From contig JAAYLX010000039.1 in NCBI GenBank assembly GCA_012521705.1, positions 1 through 64,000 on the forward strand: a DNA stretch of 64,000 bases, written 5' to 3'. Origin of the DNA: Clostridiaceae bacterium (GTDB lineage Bacteria > Bacillota > Clostridia > DSM-8532). Both the position numbers and the translations under genes were made by a program. Of this stretch, positions 44,715-53,211 are shown in pieces; within the stretch, counting starts at the first letter, position 1, and each line of letters begins with the position of its first letter. Below the pieces are notes generated by a model. It was not told the DNA's origin. It was given only the letters and a program-made list of their open reading frames with translations, and ran no database searches.

Positions 44715-45839
44715 GTGGATGTTCAGAAACTGAAGCAGCTTCTCAATCAGGAAGAATGCGAAAAGCTTGATTTCAAGGCAGAGTTGCATATTTCAACAGA
44801 GGGTGAAAAGAAAGAACTGGTGAAAGATGTCACTGCCATGGCAAATACCAGGGGAGGTCGCGGGCATATTGTCTTCGGTGTGGAAGACAAGACGAAACGT
44901 ATTATTGGTATTGATCCCAATGACTTTCATGAGGAGCAGATACAGCAGATAATATACAGCCGCTCAGATCCTCCGGTGCCTGTAAAACTTGACTTTGTAA
45001 ACATTAAGGATAAAACTGTCGCTGTACTGACCGTATTCAGAAGCAGGCACGCGCCCCATCAAATGCTTCAGACAGGCGCCTTCTATATCAGACGGGGCTC
45101 TACAACCGATTTTGTAAGAAGAGCTGAACTGGCATCCATAATGCAGGAAAACGGGCTTATGACATTTGAAACCGTACCGGTAAACGACGCATCAATGGAT
45201 GATCTTGATATGGAAAGGATCAATAAGTTTTTTTCCAGTATGAATGTGTCTGTGGATCAGCCCCAGTATATTCTGATGGAAGCCTTCGGATTTATCAGAG
45301 AAAAAGGAAATGGGGACTATTGTCCTACTATTGGAGGCCTTTTGCTTTTCGGGAAAAATCCTCATGTATTCCTGCCCCAATGCTATGTGAGAATAACACA
45401 TGGCGAAAACTCGGAAATCATTCTGGGAAACATACCGGAACTTTTGGAGAAGGTAACCTGCCAGATTCAAAATATAATCAATCAGCAGGATTATCCTTTT
45501 GAAGCTGTTGAAGAAGCCCTGGCAAATGCACTTATACACAGGGATTACCTGGATTTGTCAAGGGGAGTATCTGTTGTCATTAAAGACAGGACCATTGAAA
45601 TAAGCAATCCGGGTGCATTTACAGGAGAGAGTAAAACTTACATGCACCTGAAAGACTGGGTGCCCCACCGCCGTAATGCATGGCTTTACCAGCGCCTGAT
45701 TACGATAGATGAAAAAAGGCGTTTGCTGAGGACGGGGGTTGGTATCGGCAGAATCAGAGAATCCATGAAGCGGTTTGGTACAGTTAAGTTTATCAATCTT
45801 GGGAAGCAAAACAGCTTCAAAGTTGTATTGCCCAGATAG
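44715..45839 (+). CDS. Schlafen/AlbA-domain putative DNA-binding protein
   Basis: A 374-residue protein with an N-terminal AlbA_2 (Schlafen-type) domain: ECEKLDFKAELH, then AMANTRGGRGHIVFGVED, and the FYIRRGSTTDFVRRAE end of the domain near residue 140. The C-terminal part has an HATPase_c_4-like region (VEEALANALIHRDYLD...IEISNPGAF, about 255-305). Such proteins are often called ATP-dependent DNA helicase-like or transcriptional regulators, with no settled role. The start is GTG after TGGGGGC. It is the last gene of the cdd-era-recO run. Confidence 0.82.
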   Translation: MDVQKLKQLLNQEECEKLDFKAELHISTEGEKKELVKDVTAMANTRGGRGHIVFGVEDKTKRIIGIDPNDFHEEQIQQIIYSRSDPPVPVKLDFVNIKDKTVAVLTVFRSRHAPHQMLQTGAFYIRRGSTTDFVRRAELASIMQENGLMTFETVPVNDASMDDLDMERINKFFSSMNVSVDQPQYILMEAFGFIREKGNGDYCPTIGGLLLFGKNPHVFLPQCYVRITHGENSEIILGNIPELLEKVTCQIQNIINQQDYPFEAVEEALANALIHRDYLDLSRGVSVVIKDRTIEISNPGAFTGESKTYMHLKDWVPHRRNAWLYQRLITIDEKRRLLRTGVGIGRIRESMKRFGTVKFINLGKQNSFKVVLPR

Positions 45840-45871
45840 GGGCTTTATAAAGACTTTCCGGTCGTTGTTCT

Positions 45872-46507
45872 TTATTTGGATTTATTTTTCTTTCTGGAGC
45901 CTTCTTTCTTCTTGGATCCTTCGGATTCCGCTTTATTTTCCTGTTCTTCCACTCTGCGTTCCATGAGCGTGTTGAGAATTTTTCGTGCAGCATGACGATA
46001 CGCATTGGCTTCGAGGGCAAGCTTCAGCGCCAGATTGCTGAGGCTTTTTTCAACCTCTTCTTCCCCCGATTTGTCATCCATGTCTTTCAACTGGTCAAGC
46101 ACACGGGAAGAGACCTGTTTAAAGGATTCCGTCTTCATATCATTCAATTTGTCATAAAGAATATCTACAGAGGTATCCCTGATTACATTTGAAATGAGCC
46201 AGGTGATGTCTGTAAGCGAAAGCACCTGCTTCAGGCTCAGAACCAGCATCAAATATGTCAGATGCTCTCTGCCATACTTCTTTTTTTCCGGTTTTGGAAT
46301 AACCCGATTCTTGACGTAATTATTAATCATTGACGGGGTAATCATTTTTTCATCTTCCAGTGTGGGGGAGATATCCAATTGCCTTTCCAGCCAGGTTATT
46401 ACCTGATCCATGTAGAGGTATATGTCAGGCAGGGAATCCCATTCAGAAGCCTTGAAATTATCAAGTTCATCGGTCCAATTTTTTAATTCATCTTTCAGGC
46501 AGGACAT
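45872..46507 (-). CDS. DUF1836 family protein
   Basis: A 211-residue protein. The segment ITPSMINNYVKNRVIPKPEKKKYGREHLTYLMLVLSLKQVL resembles a MerR-like winged helix with a recognition helix, as known for the DUF1836 family. The C-terminal tail is very rich in Lys, Glu and Ser. It is thought to be a regulator, but no target is known. AAGGAG precedes the ATG. It converges on the Schlafen-like gene. Confidence 0.8.
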   Translation of the reverse strand: MSCLKDELKNWTDELDNFKASEWDSLPDIYLYMDQVITWLERQLDISPTLEDEKMITPSMINNYVKNRVIPKPEKKKYGREHLTYLMLVLSLKQVLSLTDITWLISNVIRDTSVDILYDKLNDMKTESFKQVSSRVLDQLKDMDDKSGEEEVEKSLSNLALKLALEANAYRHAARKILNTLMERRVEEQENKAESEGSKKKEGSRKKNKSK

Positions 46508-46622
46508 AATCTTCTCCTTGGTTTACTCATGTTATTTTTTGCAAATAATATACATGTCACTTTCATCCTTAATTTGATTATATGATAAAGTCAAATACTA
46601 TTCAACATATGAATAAATACTG

Positions 46623-46651
46623 TTGACATAATAAATAATAGGATATAATAT
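46623..46651 (+). promoter_or_regulatory. Promoter of the SGNH hydrolase gene
   Basis: TTGACA (46623-46628) and a TATAATAT stretch (46644-46651), giving spacers of 15 or 17 nt. Confidence 0.55.
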
Positions 46652-46701
46652 AGTATTAAATACCAGATAAAACAGTATTGAAAAGTATAGGACGTGATAT
46701 T

Positions 46702-47418
46702 ATGTTTGATGTAGTAAGAAAAGTTCAGGTATGGGGCGACTCGGTTCTCAAAGGTATAATTTATGACGAAAAACGTGACAGATATAAGAGGCTTGAAGAG
46801 AAAACCGCTATTGATAAAATTGCCGAACTGGGTATGGACGTGGTAAATAAAACAAAGTTCGGGATGACGGCTCCGAAGGCCAGAGAATTGATGATGAAGG
46901 AGCTCGGGAAAGGTGTTGACGCCCAGTTGGCCATAATAGAATTTGGTGGCAACGATTGTGATTTTAAATGGAGGGAAGTCTCCGAATTCCCCGAAAAAGA
47001 ACATAAACCAAATACAACGCTGGAAGAATTCAGGGAATGTATAACCGACATGGTCAAGGCGCTCAGGGAGTGCAATATAAGACCGGTTCTGGTAAATCTT
47101 CCGCCCATCCATTCCCGAAAATATTTTAACTGGATTTCCAGAGGATTAAACAGGAATGCCATATACAACTGGCTTGGAGATATAGAGCTGATATACAGAC
47201 ATCACGAATGTTACAGCATGGCAATTATGAGTATAGCCAGAAGCCTTATGTGCGATCTTATAGATGTTAGAAGCCCTTTTCTTCAGATAAGGGATTATTC
47301 TGATTATCTTTGTGAAGACGGGATTCATCCCAATGTAAAAGGACATAATTTGATAAATCAAATTATCTCCGATTACATTTTAAAAGTGAGTCCGGCAAGA
47401 ACTATGATTTCTCTATAA
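46702..47418 (+). CDS. SGNH/GDSL-type hydrolase
   Basis: A 238-residue esterase-like protein. The blocks are VWGDSVLKG (nucleophile Ser, near residue 12), the FGGNDCDF block (Gly/Asn), and DGIHPNVKGH with Asp and His of the triad. There is no signal peptide, so it acts inside the cell. The ATG at 46702 follows GGACGTG. Its 3' end overlaps the convergent SLH lipoprotein gene by 17 nt. The substrate is unknown. Confidence 0.85.
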   Translation: MFDVVRKVQVWGDSVLKGIIYDEKRDRYKRLEEKTAIDKIAELGMDVVNKTKFGMTAPKARELMMKELGKGVDAQLAIIEFGGNDCDFKWREVSEFPEKEHKPNTTLEEFRECITDMVKALRECNIRPVLVNLPPIHSRKYFNWISRGLNRNAIYNWLGDIELIYRHHECYSMAIMSIARSLMCDLIDVRSPFLQIRDYSDYLCEDGIHPNVKGHNLINQIISDYILKVSPARTMISL

Positions 47419-48715
47419 TGCGCTTTATAAGAAGAAGCGCCTCCGCTTTATTGACAGGCCTTTGGGGAGTAAAACCCGGAACCTGATATAGGCCGTCAAT
47501 TAAACCGGAAACAAACAATTTTGCAAATTTGTCGGTGTCCTGGGAAGTGTCGAACTGGGAGACAGAGTCATGCACATTATTAAACTCTTTATTGGTAACA
47601 GATATTTCACCAAATCCTCCGTACAGTTCCTTGAAACTGAAAATACTTACGGCAGCCATGTCATAAGTAAGGACGCCTTCTTTTCCACAATCAAGTGTTG
47701 AATTAATTTTGGCTGTGTCAACACCCATGGCCTGGTCAAGAATTTGCAACCAGCTTTTCAATGTCAATGGGCCCTGTGATGAGGAATTATCGGCAAAAAT
47801 TATTTCTTCCGCTTTTTTATAGGTCTCAAGCTTTTTGGCTGATTTTTTGTTATTTGATTTATTCATTTCGTTTACCCAAAGGTAACATTCATTGAAAATG
47901 CTTTCAACCGAATATGCAGCCTGTGGATTTTCGCCTGCAAAAGGCTCATTGCTGACAGCGGAAGTCTCAAGAGCCGGATATCCGTAATTGGTCAAGATTC
48001 GGCAAAGCGTTGATATGGCTTCACTTCTGCTCAGATAATCTTTCGGACGGAAAAAATTGTTTTCATCAAGGGTATAGTCCGTAAATCCTGAATAATATGC
48101 TTTGAGAATAAGACTTTTTTCATTTTGACCTACAGAATCAAGGTCAATAATTACATTTGAAGCGTCTGATGCTGTTTGTTCCTTTTCAGGAGTATAGCGT
48201 TCCGATAAAAGTTCCATCAGGATTGAAATCGCGAACTGCCTTTCGATATATCCGTCAGTATTGGTCGGGGTATATTTTTTGAAAATATTATCATGCTTCT
48301 TTTCAGGTTTGAAAAGAAGCTGAATCAGTTTTGTCCATTCATCCCAGGCAACAGGTCCATGCGCGTTGTCCGGACTTAAAAGTATAGTTCTTATAAAATC
48401 CGCTTCAGCGTCGCCTACATAATAAGAATTATCAGGATCAAGGTAAGGAATTAAAAGTTCACCCAATACATTTGTCTCGTTGTTAATTGGTGATGGTTCC
48501 GGAGTAAATCCGTCAGACGCTAAAGTTATGGGAGATGATATTAAGTTGGCAGAATGGCTTTTAGTATTGGATGACTCATCAATCTCAATATATTTCCCAC
48601 TGTCTGTTTCTGCACTGAACACTTGATTGTCTGATTTATTGTGGCATGATACAAGGAAGGCAGCACTTAAGATAAAGCCCATAATTACGATCGCCCTTAA
48701 AGTACCAGATCTCAT
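47402..48715 (-). CDS. Lipoprotein with S-layer-homology-like repeats
   Basis: A 437-residue exported protein. A signal peptide ends in the lipobox LVSC (Cys24), so it is a lipid-anchored surface protein. Three SLH-like segments can be seen (about residues 155-180, 210-245 and 410-437: for example FTPQRPVNKAEALLLIKRII), with a Ser/Thr/Pro-rich linker after the signal peptide. They would bind cell-wall polysaccharide. GGGAG precedes the ATG. The role is unknown; the repeats are degenerate. Confidence 0.75.
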   Translation of the reverse strand: MRSGTLRAIVIMGFILSAAFLVSCHNKSDNQVFSAETDSGKYIEIDESSNTKSHSANLISSPITLASDGFTPEPSPINNETNVLGELLIPYLDPDNSYYVGDAEADFIRTILLSPDNAHGPVAWDEWTKLIQLLFKPEKKHDNIFKKYTPTNTDGYIERQFAISILMELLSERYTPEKEQTASDASNVIIDLDSVGQNEKSLILKAYYSGFTDYTLDENNFFRPKDYLSRSEAISTLCRILTNYGYPALETSAVSNEPFAGENPQAAYSVESIFNECYLWVNEMNKSNNKKSAKKLETYKKAEEIIFADNSSSQGPLTLKSWLQILDQAMGVDTAKINSTLDCGKEGVLTYDMAAVSIFSFKELYGGFGEISVTNKEFNNVHDSVSQFDTSQDTDKFAKLFVSGLIDGLYQVPGFTPQRPVNKAEALLLIKRIIEKS

Positions 48716-49039
48716 GTGTATTACTCCCGTAACTTATTGCCACATAATATTTATCGGCATCTTTTAACTAATCATGATGTCATAACCAACATAATTACTG
48801 CACTGTCGATTAACTCCAAAGCCGGACGCCGTCAATATCTCAGGCATTGAAGCTCTAACTGGGAATTATGGATTTTAAATCGGTTATACTCTATTATACA
48901 ACATGTTGAAGTATTTTGTTAAGAAAAGTGTTTTTTTGTGCAAAAAGACAATGCTATAATTCTGGTATAATGTAAAATGTAAATGCATATATGATTACAT
49001 ATCATCAGCATGCAAAAAATCACAGACAGGAGAATAATA
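48716..49039. other. Divergent spacer between the SLH lipoprotein and a membrane protein gene
   Basis: About 320 nt. Two TATAAT boxes (near 48953 and 48965) face right toward the gene at 49040. The minus-strand leader of the lipoprotein is about 150-200 nt with short hairpins, but no riboswitch class was recognised. Confidence 0.4.
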
Positions 49040-49435
49040 ATGAACTACAGAATCAGGCGATTCATGGAAGGAAGATACGGAGGGGACCATCTCTCCGTTG
49101 CACTTATAATTTTGTCAGTACTTCTGACTTTTGCGGGAAGCGTTTCGAAACTCATTTCACTGACTTTATTGAGTTACATTCCCATGGGGATTGTAGTTTG
49201 CAGGATGTTTTCAAGAAATATCGCAAAAAGGCAGAGGGAGAACTATAAATTTTACATGCTGATGCGCCCGGTTTATATGTATTATAATAGAATAAAAAAC
49301 CGGCTGAGAGATTCAAGGACTCACAGGATTTTCAGATGTCCTGACTGCAAGGCAAAATTAAGAGTTCCCAAGGGCAAGGGTAAGATAGCAATCACTTGCT
49401 CGGTATGCAGAACGGAGTTTATCAGAAAGACATAA
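49040..49435 (+). CDS. Small membrane protein with C-terminal zinc ribbon
   Basis: A 131-residue protein. Two hydrophobic segments (about residues 18-56) form a membrane hairpin, followed by a basic region and a C-terminal zinc ribbon (CPDCKAKLRVPKGKGKIAITCSVC, about 102-125). The ribbon would face the cytoplasm. The ATG at 49040 follows GGAG; an upstream ATG at 49010 is less likely. The family is common in clostridia but has no known role. Confidence 0.7.
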   Translation: MNYRIRRFMEGRYGGDHLSVALIILSVLLTFAGSVSKLISLTLLSYIPMGIVVCRMFSRNIAKRQRENYKFYMLMRPVYMYYNRIKNRLRDSRTHRIFRCPDCKAKLRVPKGKGKIAITCSVCRTEFIRKT

Positions 49436-49492
49436 GTATTACATTTCTTATTAATAGACCTGAATTAAGAATAAAATATAATAGTATATAAT

Positions 49493-49526
49493 AAAACAAG
49501 GCAGGAAATTAATCCTGCCTTGTTTT
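49493..49526. terminator. Bidirectional terminator
   Basis: AAAACAAGGCAGGA (49493-49506) pairs with TCCTGCCTTGTTTT (49513-49526), with T runs on both strands. It serves the membrane protein gene and the convergent NlpC/P60 gene. Confidence 0.85.
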
Positions 49527-49527
49527 A

Positions 49528-50250
49528 TTATAATACTCTTCTTGAGCCTATATAATGTTCAGTATAATAACTTGAAGTGAGGCTTGAGATAATTACCTTG
49601 CCCGAGCCTGAACTTGCATGGATAAACTCGTTATTGCCAAGGTATATACCTACGTGGGACGGACCTGCCTTATATGTCTCAAAGAAAACCAGATCCCCTG
49701 GCTTCAGGTTAGCCTTTGAAACGCCCGAGCCTGCATTGTACTGGTCCGAAGTTACTCTTGGAAGAGTAATTCCGTTCTTGCCATACACATAACTGATAAA
49801 TCCGGAACAGTCAAACCCTGAAGGTGATGTTCCACCCCAAACATAGGGCACTCCAAGATAGCTCTTTGCGGTATTTGTTATGGCAGTGGCTTTACTTGAA
49901 AACGGTGCTGATGTCGTTGTAGCTTTGGGAGTAGTCTTGGGAGTGGCTTTGGTGGTGGCTTTAGGAGTGGTTGTAGCCTTTGCAGCAACCTTAGATTTTG
50001 TCTGCGGGGTAGCTGTCGAGGTTGGTTTGGGTGTTGCCTTTTGTTCAACTTCCGGCGTGGCTGTATTTTCTGCGGCCACGTTATTTTCCTCAGACTTTAC
50101 CTGAATATCAGCCAAAACTGAAGGTGATTCGGACGGTAGTGCCACCTCACTCAGTCCTGCAGTATCTTTTGACCCTGCATACATGTTTGTTGTGTATATT
50201 GTCAATATAAATAAAAGAGCTGACGCTCCAACAGTATACCATTTTTTCAT
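49528..50250 (-). CDS. NlpC/P60 peptidoglycan endopeptidase
   Basis: A 240-residue secreted enzyme that would cut stem peptides of the cell wall. It has a signal peptide (about residues 1-25), a long Thr/Pro/Lys-rich linker with repeated ATPK/TTPKA units (about 65-120), and an NlpC/P60 domain at the end. Catalytic residues are the Cys in GFDCSGF and the His in GPSHVGIYLG; a further His lies in FIHASS. There is no SH3 or LysM domain; the linker may cross the wall. AAAGGAG precedes the ATG. A long structured leader lies upstream. Confidence 0.9.
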   Translation of the reverse strand: MKKWYTVGASALLFILTIYTTNMYAGSKDTAGLSEVALPSESPSVLADIQVKSEENNVAAENTATPEVEQKATPKPTSTATPQTKSKVAAKATTTPKATTKATPKTTPKATTTSAPFSSKATAITNTAKSYLGVPYVWGGTSPSGFDCSGFISYVYGKNGITLPRVTSDQYNAGSGVSKANLKPGDLVFFETYKAGPSHVGIYLGNNEFIHASSGSGKVIISSLTSSYYTEHYIGSRRVL

Positions 50251-50460
50251 AGCTTTACTCCTTTCTGTAGTACATGCTTACGCCGACATTGGAAAAGAGG
50301 TCGACCCGTTTGTACGGTTTTTGGCCTTAAGGCCATACCCCTTATGGGAATTCCCTTACTCACATAGTGAATTAAGTGTTTTTCGGGGCACGCCCATTGT
50401 AAATGAGAAACCTGTTATGGTTCAACCAGTAAATATTGTAAATATCTTATAATTCACTGA
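50251..50460 (-). promoter_or_regulatory. Structured 5' leader of the NlpC/P60 gene
   Basis: The minus-strand leader is rich in pairing. GTGCCCC (50395-50401) pairs with GGGGTAT (50335-50341), enclosing a 9-bp hairpin (50355-50376) and the palindrome GGGAATTCCC (50346-50355). After it come GGCCTTAAGGCC (50323-50334), a CCGT/ACGG hairpin (50306-50317) and a GGTCGACC palindrome (50299-50306). Leaders of cell-wall hydrolases are often riboswitches (for example c-di-AMP), but the ydaO signature ACCCG-CAGCTAAC is absent, so I do not assign a class. Confidence 0.5.
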
Positions 50461-50529
50461 TGACGCACCTTAACACGGGGAAAAATTATTGAAAATAATC
50501 TGAAAATAATACACAGACTAAGAAAAATG

Positions 50530-50561
50530 AGATTTATTTTTGTAAATATAAAAATAAATCT
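50530..50561. promoter_or_regulatory. 12-bp AT-rich inverted repeat between divergent genes
   Basis: AGATTTATTTTT (50530-50541) and AAAAATAAATCT (50550-50561) are a perfect inverted repeat with an 8-nt loop. It lies just left of the -35 box of the carboxynorspermidine gene, so an operator is possible, as is a simple hairpin. Confidence 0.4.
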
Positions 50562-50570
50562 GTATTTTAA

Positions 50571-50599
50571 TTGATTAATCCATATGTTTTTTGTATAAT
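50571..50599 (+). promoter_or_regulatory. Promoter of the carboxynorspermidine genes
   Basis: TTGATT (50571-50576), a 17-nt spacer and TATAAT (50594-50599). Confidence 0.7.
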
Positions 50600-50642
50600 C
50601 GTTCTCACAAACAAGCATTATAAAAGTCGAGGGGTTGGTTAA

Positions 50643-51842
50643 ATGGGTAAAGCATTAATTATTGGCGCTGGCGGCGTTGGAAGTGTTGTTGTACACAAAT
50701 GCGTCCAAAACTCTGAGGTTTTCAGTGAAATTTGTATTGCCAGCAGGTCCATAGAAAAATGTAATGCATTAAAAAATAAACTGGACGGCGGACCGGTGAA
50801 AATTCAAACTGCACAGGTTGATGCCGATGATACAAATCAGGTTATTGCTTTAATTGAGAAATTTAAGCCTGAGGTTGTTATCAACGTTGCTCTGCCCTAT
50901 CAGGATTTAAGCATAATGGATGCTTGTCTTGCGACAGGTGTGCATTATCTGGATACAGCCAATTATGAGCCACCCGAAACTCCCAAGTTCGAATACAAGT
51001 GGCAATGGGCTTACAAAGAAAAGTATGAAAAGGCTGGAATTACCGCGGTATTGGGCAGCGGATTCGACCCGGGTGTAACCGGCGTTTTCTGCGCATACGC
51101 ACAAAAACATTATTTTGATGAAATACATTATATCGATATTTTGGATTGCAACGCGGGAGACCATGGATATCCCTTTGCAACCAATTTCAATCCCGAAATT
51201 AATATCAGGGAAGTAACCGCCAAGGGCAGATACTACGAAAATGGCAAATGGGTGGAAACCGAGCCGCTGGAGTTTAAGAGGGTTTATGATTTTCCCGAAG
51301 TTGGGCCCAAAGACATGTATCTGTTATATCATGAAGAACTTGAATCCCTCGCAGTAAATATAAAAGGTGTAAAGAGAATAAGATTCTGGATGACATTCTC
51401 GGAGAGATATCTCACTCACCTCCGGGTTCTTCAGAACGTAGGCATGACTTCAATTGAGCCAATTGAATTCGAAGGCAAGATGATTCAGCCCTTGCAGTTT
51501 CTGAAGGCTGTTCTTCCTGACCCTGCGTCACTGGGACCCAGAACAAAAGGAAAAACCAATATCGGATGCATAATCCAGGGTATCAAGGATGGAAAACCAA
51601 GAACCTACTATGTTTACAATGTCTGCGACCATGAAGAGTGCTACAGGGAGGTAGGTTCCCAGGCAGTCTCCTATACAACAGGAGTTCCTGCAATGATTGG
51701 TGCATCACTCATTTTGCAGGGTAAATGGAGAAAACCCGGTGTATATAATGTGGAAGAATTTGATCCCGATCCGTTTATGGAAGCACTCAATAAATTTGGT
51801 CTGCCATGGAAAGAAGATTTTTCACCAACACTTGTAGATTGA
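50643..51842 (+). CDS. Carboxynorspermidine/carboxyspermidine dehydrogenase
   Basis: A 399-residue member of the saccharopine dehydrogenase (LYS1) family. The Rossmann motif GAGGVGSVVV is at the N-terminus. VLGSGFDPGVTGVFCAYA and the EELESLAVNIKGVKRIRFWMT segment match the polyamine enzyme, which condenses a diamine with aspartate semialdehyde and reduces the product. The neighbouring nspC, 9 nt downstream, confirms the pathway. It replaces the S-adenosylmethionine route to spermidine or norspermidine. GAGGGG precedes the ATG. Confidence 0.92.
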   Translation: MGKALIIGAGGVGSVVVHKCVQNSEVFSEICIASRSIEKCNALKNKLDGGPVKIQTAQVDADDTNQVIALIEKFKPEVVINVALPYQDLSIMDACLATGVHYLDTANYEPPETPKFEYKWQWAYKEKYEKAGITAVLGSGFDPGVTGVFCAYAQKHYFDEIHYIDILDCNAGDHGYPFATNFNPEINIREVTAKGRYYENGKWVETEPLEFKRVYDFPEVGPKDMYLLYHEELESLAVNIKGVKRIRFWMTFSERYLTHLRVLQNVGMTSIEPIEFEGKMIQPLQFLKAVLPDPASLGPRTKGKTNIGCIIQGIKDGKPRTYYVYNVCDHEECYREVGSQAVSYTTGVPAMIGASLILQGKWRKPGVYNVEEFDPDPFMEALNKFGLPWKEDFSPTLVD

Positions 51843-51851
51843 GGTAGATAG

Positions 51852-52988
51852 ATGAACTCAGCGTTTAAATCATGTCCCACGCCATGCTATGTTGTGGATG
51901 AAGGATTACTCGAAAAGAATCTGAAAATACTGCATTCTGTACAGGAACGTACAGGATGCAGTATTCTGCTTGCTTTAAAGGGCTTTTCCATGTTTTCTAC
52001 TTTCCCGCTGATAGGAAAGTATCTTAAAGGAATTACTGCAAGCTCTCTTTTTGAAGCAAGACTTGGCTATGAAAAAATGGGCAAGGAAGTTCATATATAC
52101 GCACCTGCCTATATTGAAGAAGACTTTGATGATATCGTAAAATACTGTGACCATATAGTATTTAATTCCTTTGATCAGTGGAGAAAATACAAGGATAAGG
52201 TAAAGAATTCCGGCAAAAAGATCGAATGCGGAATTCGTGTCAACCCCGAATATTCTGAAATAAAAACTCCTATCTATAACCCGTGTTATAAGAATTCGAG
52301 ACTGGGTGTCACCCTGTCAAACTTCAGACCGGATGAACTGGACGGAATTGACGGTCTCCACTTCCATACCATGTGTGAACAGAACTCGGACACACTTGAA
52401 AGGACAATCAAAATAGTTGATGAGAAGTTTGGAGAATACATCAAAAAGATGAAGTGGATTAACATGGGAGGAGGACACCATATTACCCGCCCGGACTACG
52501 ACATTGAGACCCTTATTCGCTGCATTATGTTTTTCAGGGACAAGTACGGAGTTGATGTATATCTCGAACCCGGAGAAGCAATAGCTCTGAATACCGGATT
52601 CCTTGTGGCAAAGGTCCTTGACATTGTGAATAATGGCATGGACATTGCGATACTGGATACATCCGCTGCGTGCCACATGCCAGATGTTCTGGAAATGCCA
52701 TACAGACCTGAAATAATCGGCGCCGGTAAGCCTGATGAGAAAAAGTATACATACAGACTTGGAGGACTGACCTGTCTTGCAGGAGACGTCATAGGAGACT
52801 ACTCCTTTGATGAACCATTAAAACCAGGAGACAGGCTGGTATTTTGCGATATGGCTCATTATACAATGGTTAAGAACAATATGTTCAATGGTGTCAACCT
52901 GCCTTCAATAGCTCTTTACAATGAGAAAGACGGGTTAAGGGTAGTCAGGAAATTCGGCTACGAAGATTATTGTTCAAGACTCTCATAA
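51852..52988 (+). CDS. nspC: Carboxynorspermidine/carboxyspermidine decarboxylase
   Basis: A 378-residue PLP decarboxylase of the alanine-racemase fold (group IV). The PLP lysine is in LLALKGFSM (about residue 41), the HFHTMCEQ segment lies near residue 170, and GGGHHI and EPGEAI are typical. The substrate Cys/Asp region reads GGLTCLAGDVIGDYSF. It removes CO2 from carboxyspermidine or carboxynorspermidine to give the polyamine. It shares a transcript with the dehydrogenase. GAGG precedes the ATG. Confidence 0.94.
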   Translation: MNSAFKSCPTPCYVVDEGLLEKNLKILHSVQERTGCSILLALKGFSMFSTFPLIGKYLKGITASSLFEARLGYEKMGKEVHIYAPAYIEEDFDDIVKYCDHIVFNSFDQWRKYKDKVKNSGKKIECGIRVNPEYSEIKTPIYNPCYKNSRLGVTLSNFRPDELDGIDGLHFHTMCEQNSDTLERTIKIVDEKFGEYIKKMKWINMGGGHHITRPDYDIETLIRCIMFFRDKYGVDVYLEPGEAIALNTGFLVAKVLDIVNNGMDIAILDTSAACHMPDVLEMPYRPEIIGAGKPDEKKYTYRLGGLTCLAGDVIGDYSFDEPLKPGDRLVFCDMAHYTMVKNNMFNGVNLPSIALYNEKDGLRVVRKFGYEDYCSRLS

Positions 52989-53025
52989 ATTTCACTGTAA
53001 AACAGCAACATTTCAATGAAGTGAT

Positions 53026-53053
53026 ACCCCCTCATTTTGAGGGGGTTAATTAT
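53026..53053 (+). terminator. Terminator of nspC
   Basis: ACCCCCTCA (53026-53034) pairs with TGAGGGGGT (53038-53046), followed by an AT-rich stretch with T residues. Confidence 0.8.
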
Positions 53054-53211
53054 TTGAGGCATCTGTGAATATCAAATAAAGAATTTATAAGTTTGTCGCT
53101 GTACTTCAATATGCAATGAAGAGTAAGGATCAATCAGGAAATTAAATCCCGGCGAACAGGAGGGTCGCGTTCTTCATAACTTGTATGGGAATACTTTTTG
53201 TGGTGAGTAAA

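Noticed and set aside
49880..50104. Plus-strand valine/alanine-rich frame over the NlpC/P60 linker
   Set aside because: Antisense of the Thr/Pro/Lys repeat linker; low complexity explains the open frame.
50251..50460. c-di-AMP (ydaO) riboswitch for the NlpC/P60 leader
   Set aside because: Gene context fits, but the conserved 3' core (ACCCG-CAGCTAAC) and the GGGGT-AATC core could not be found on the minus strand.
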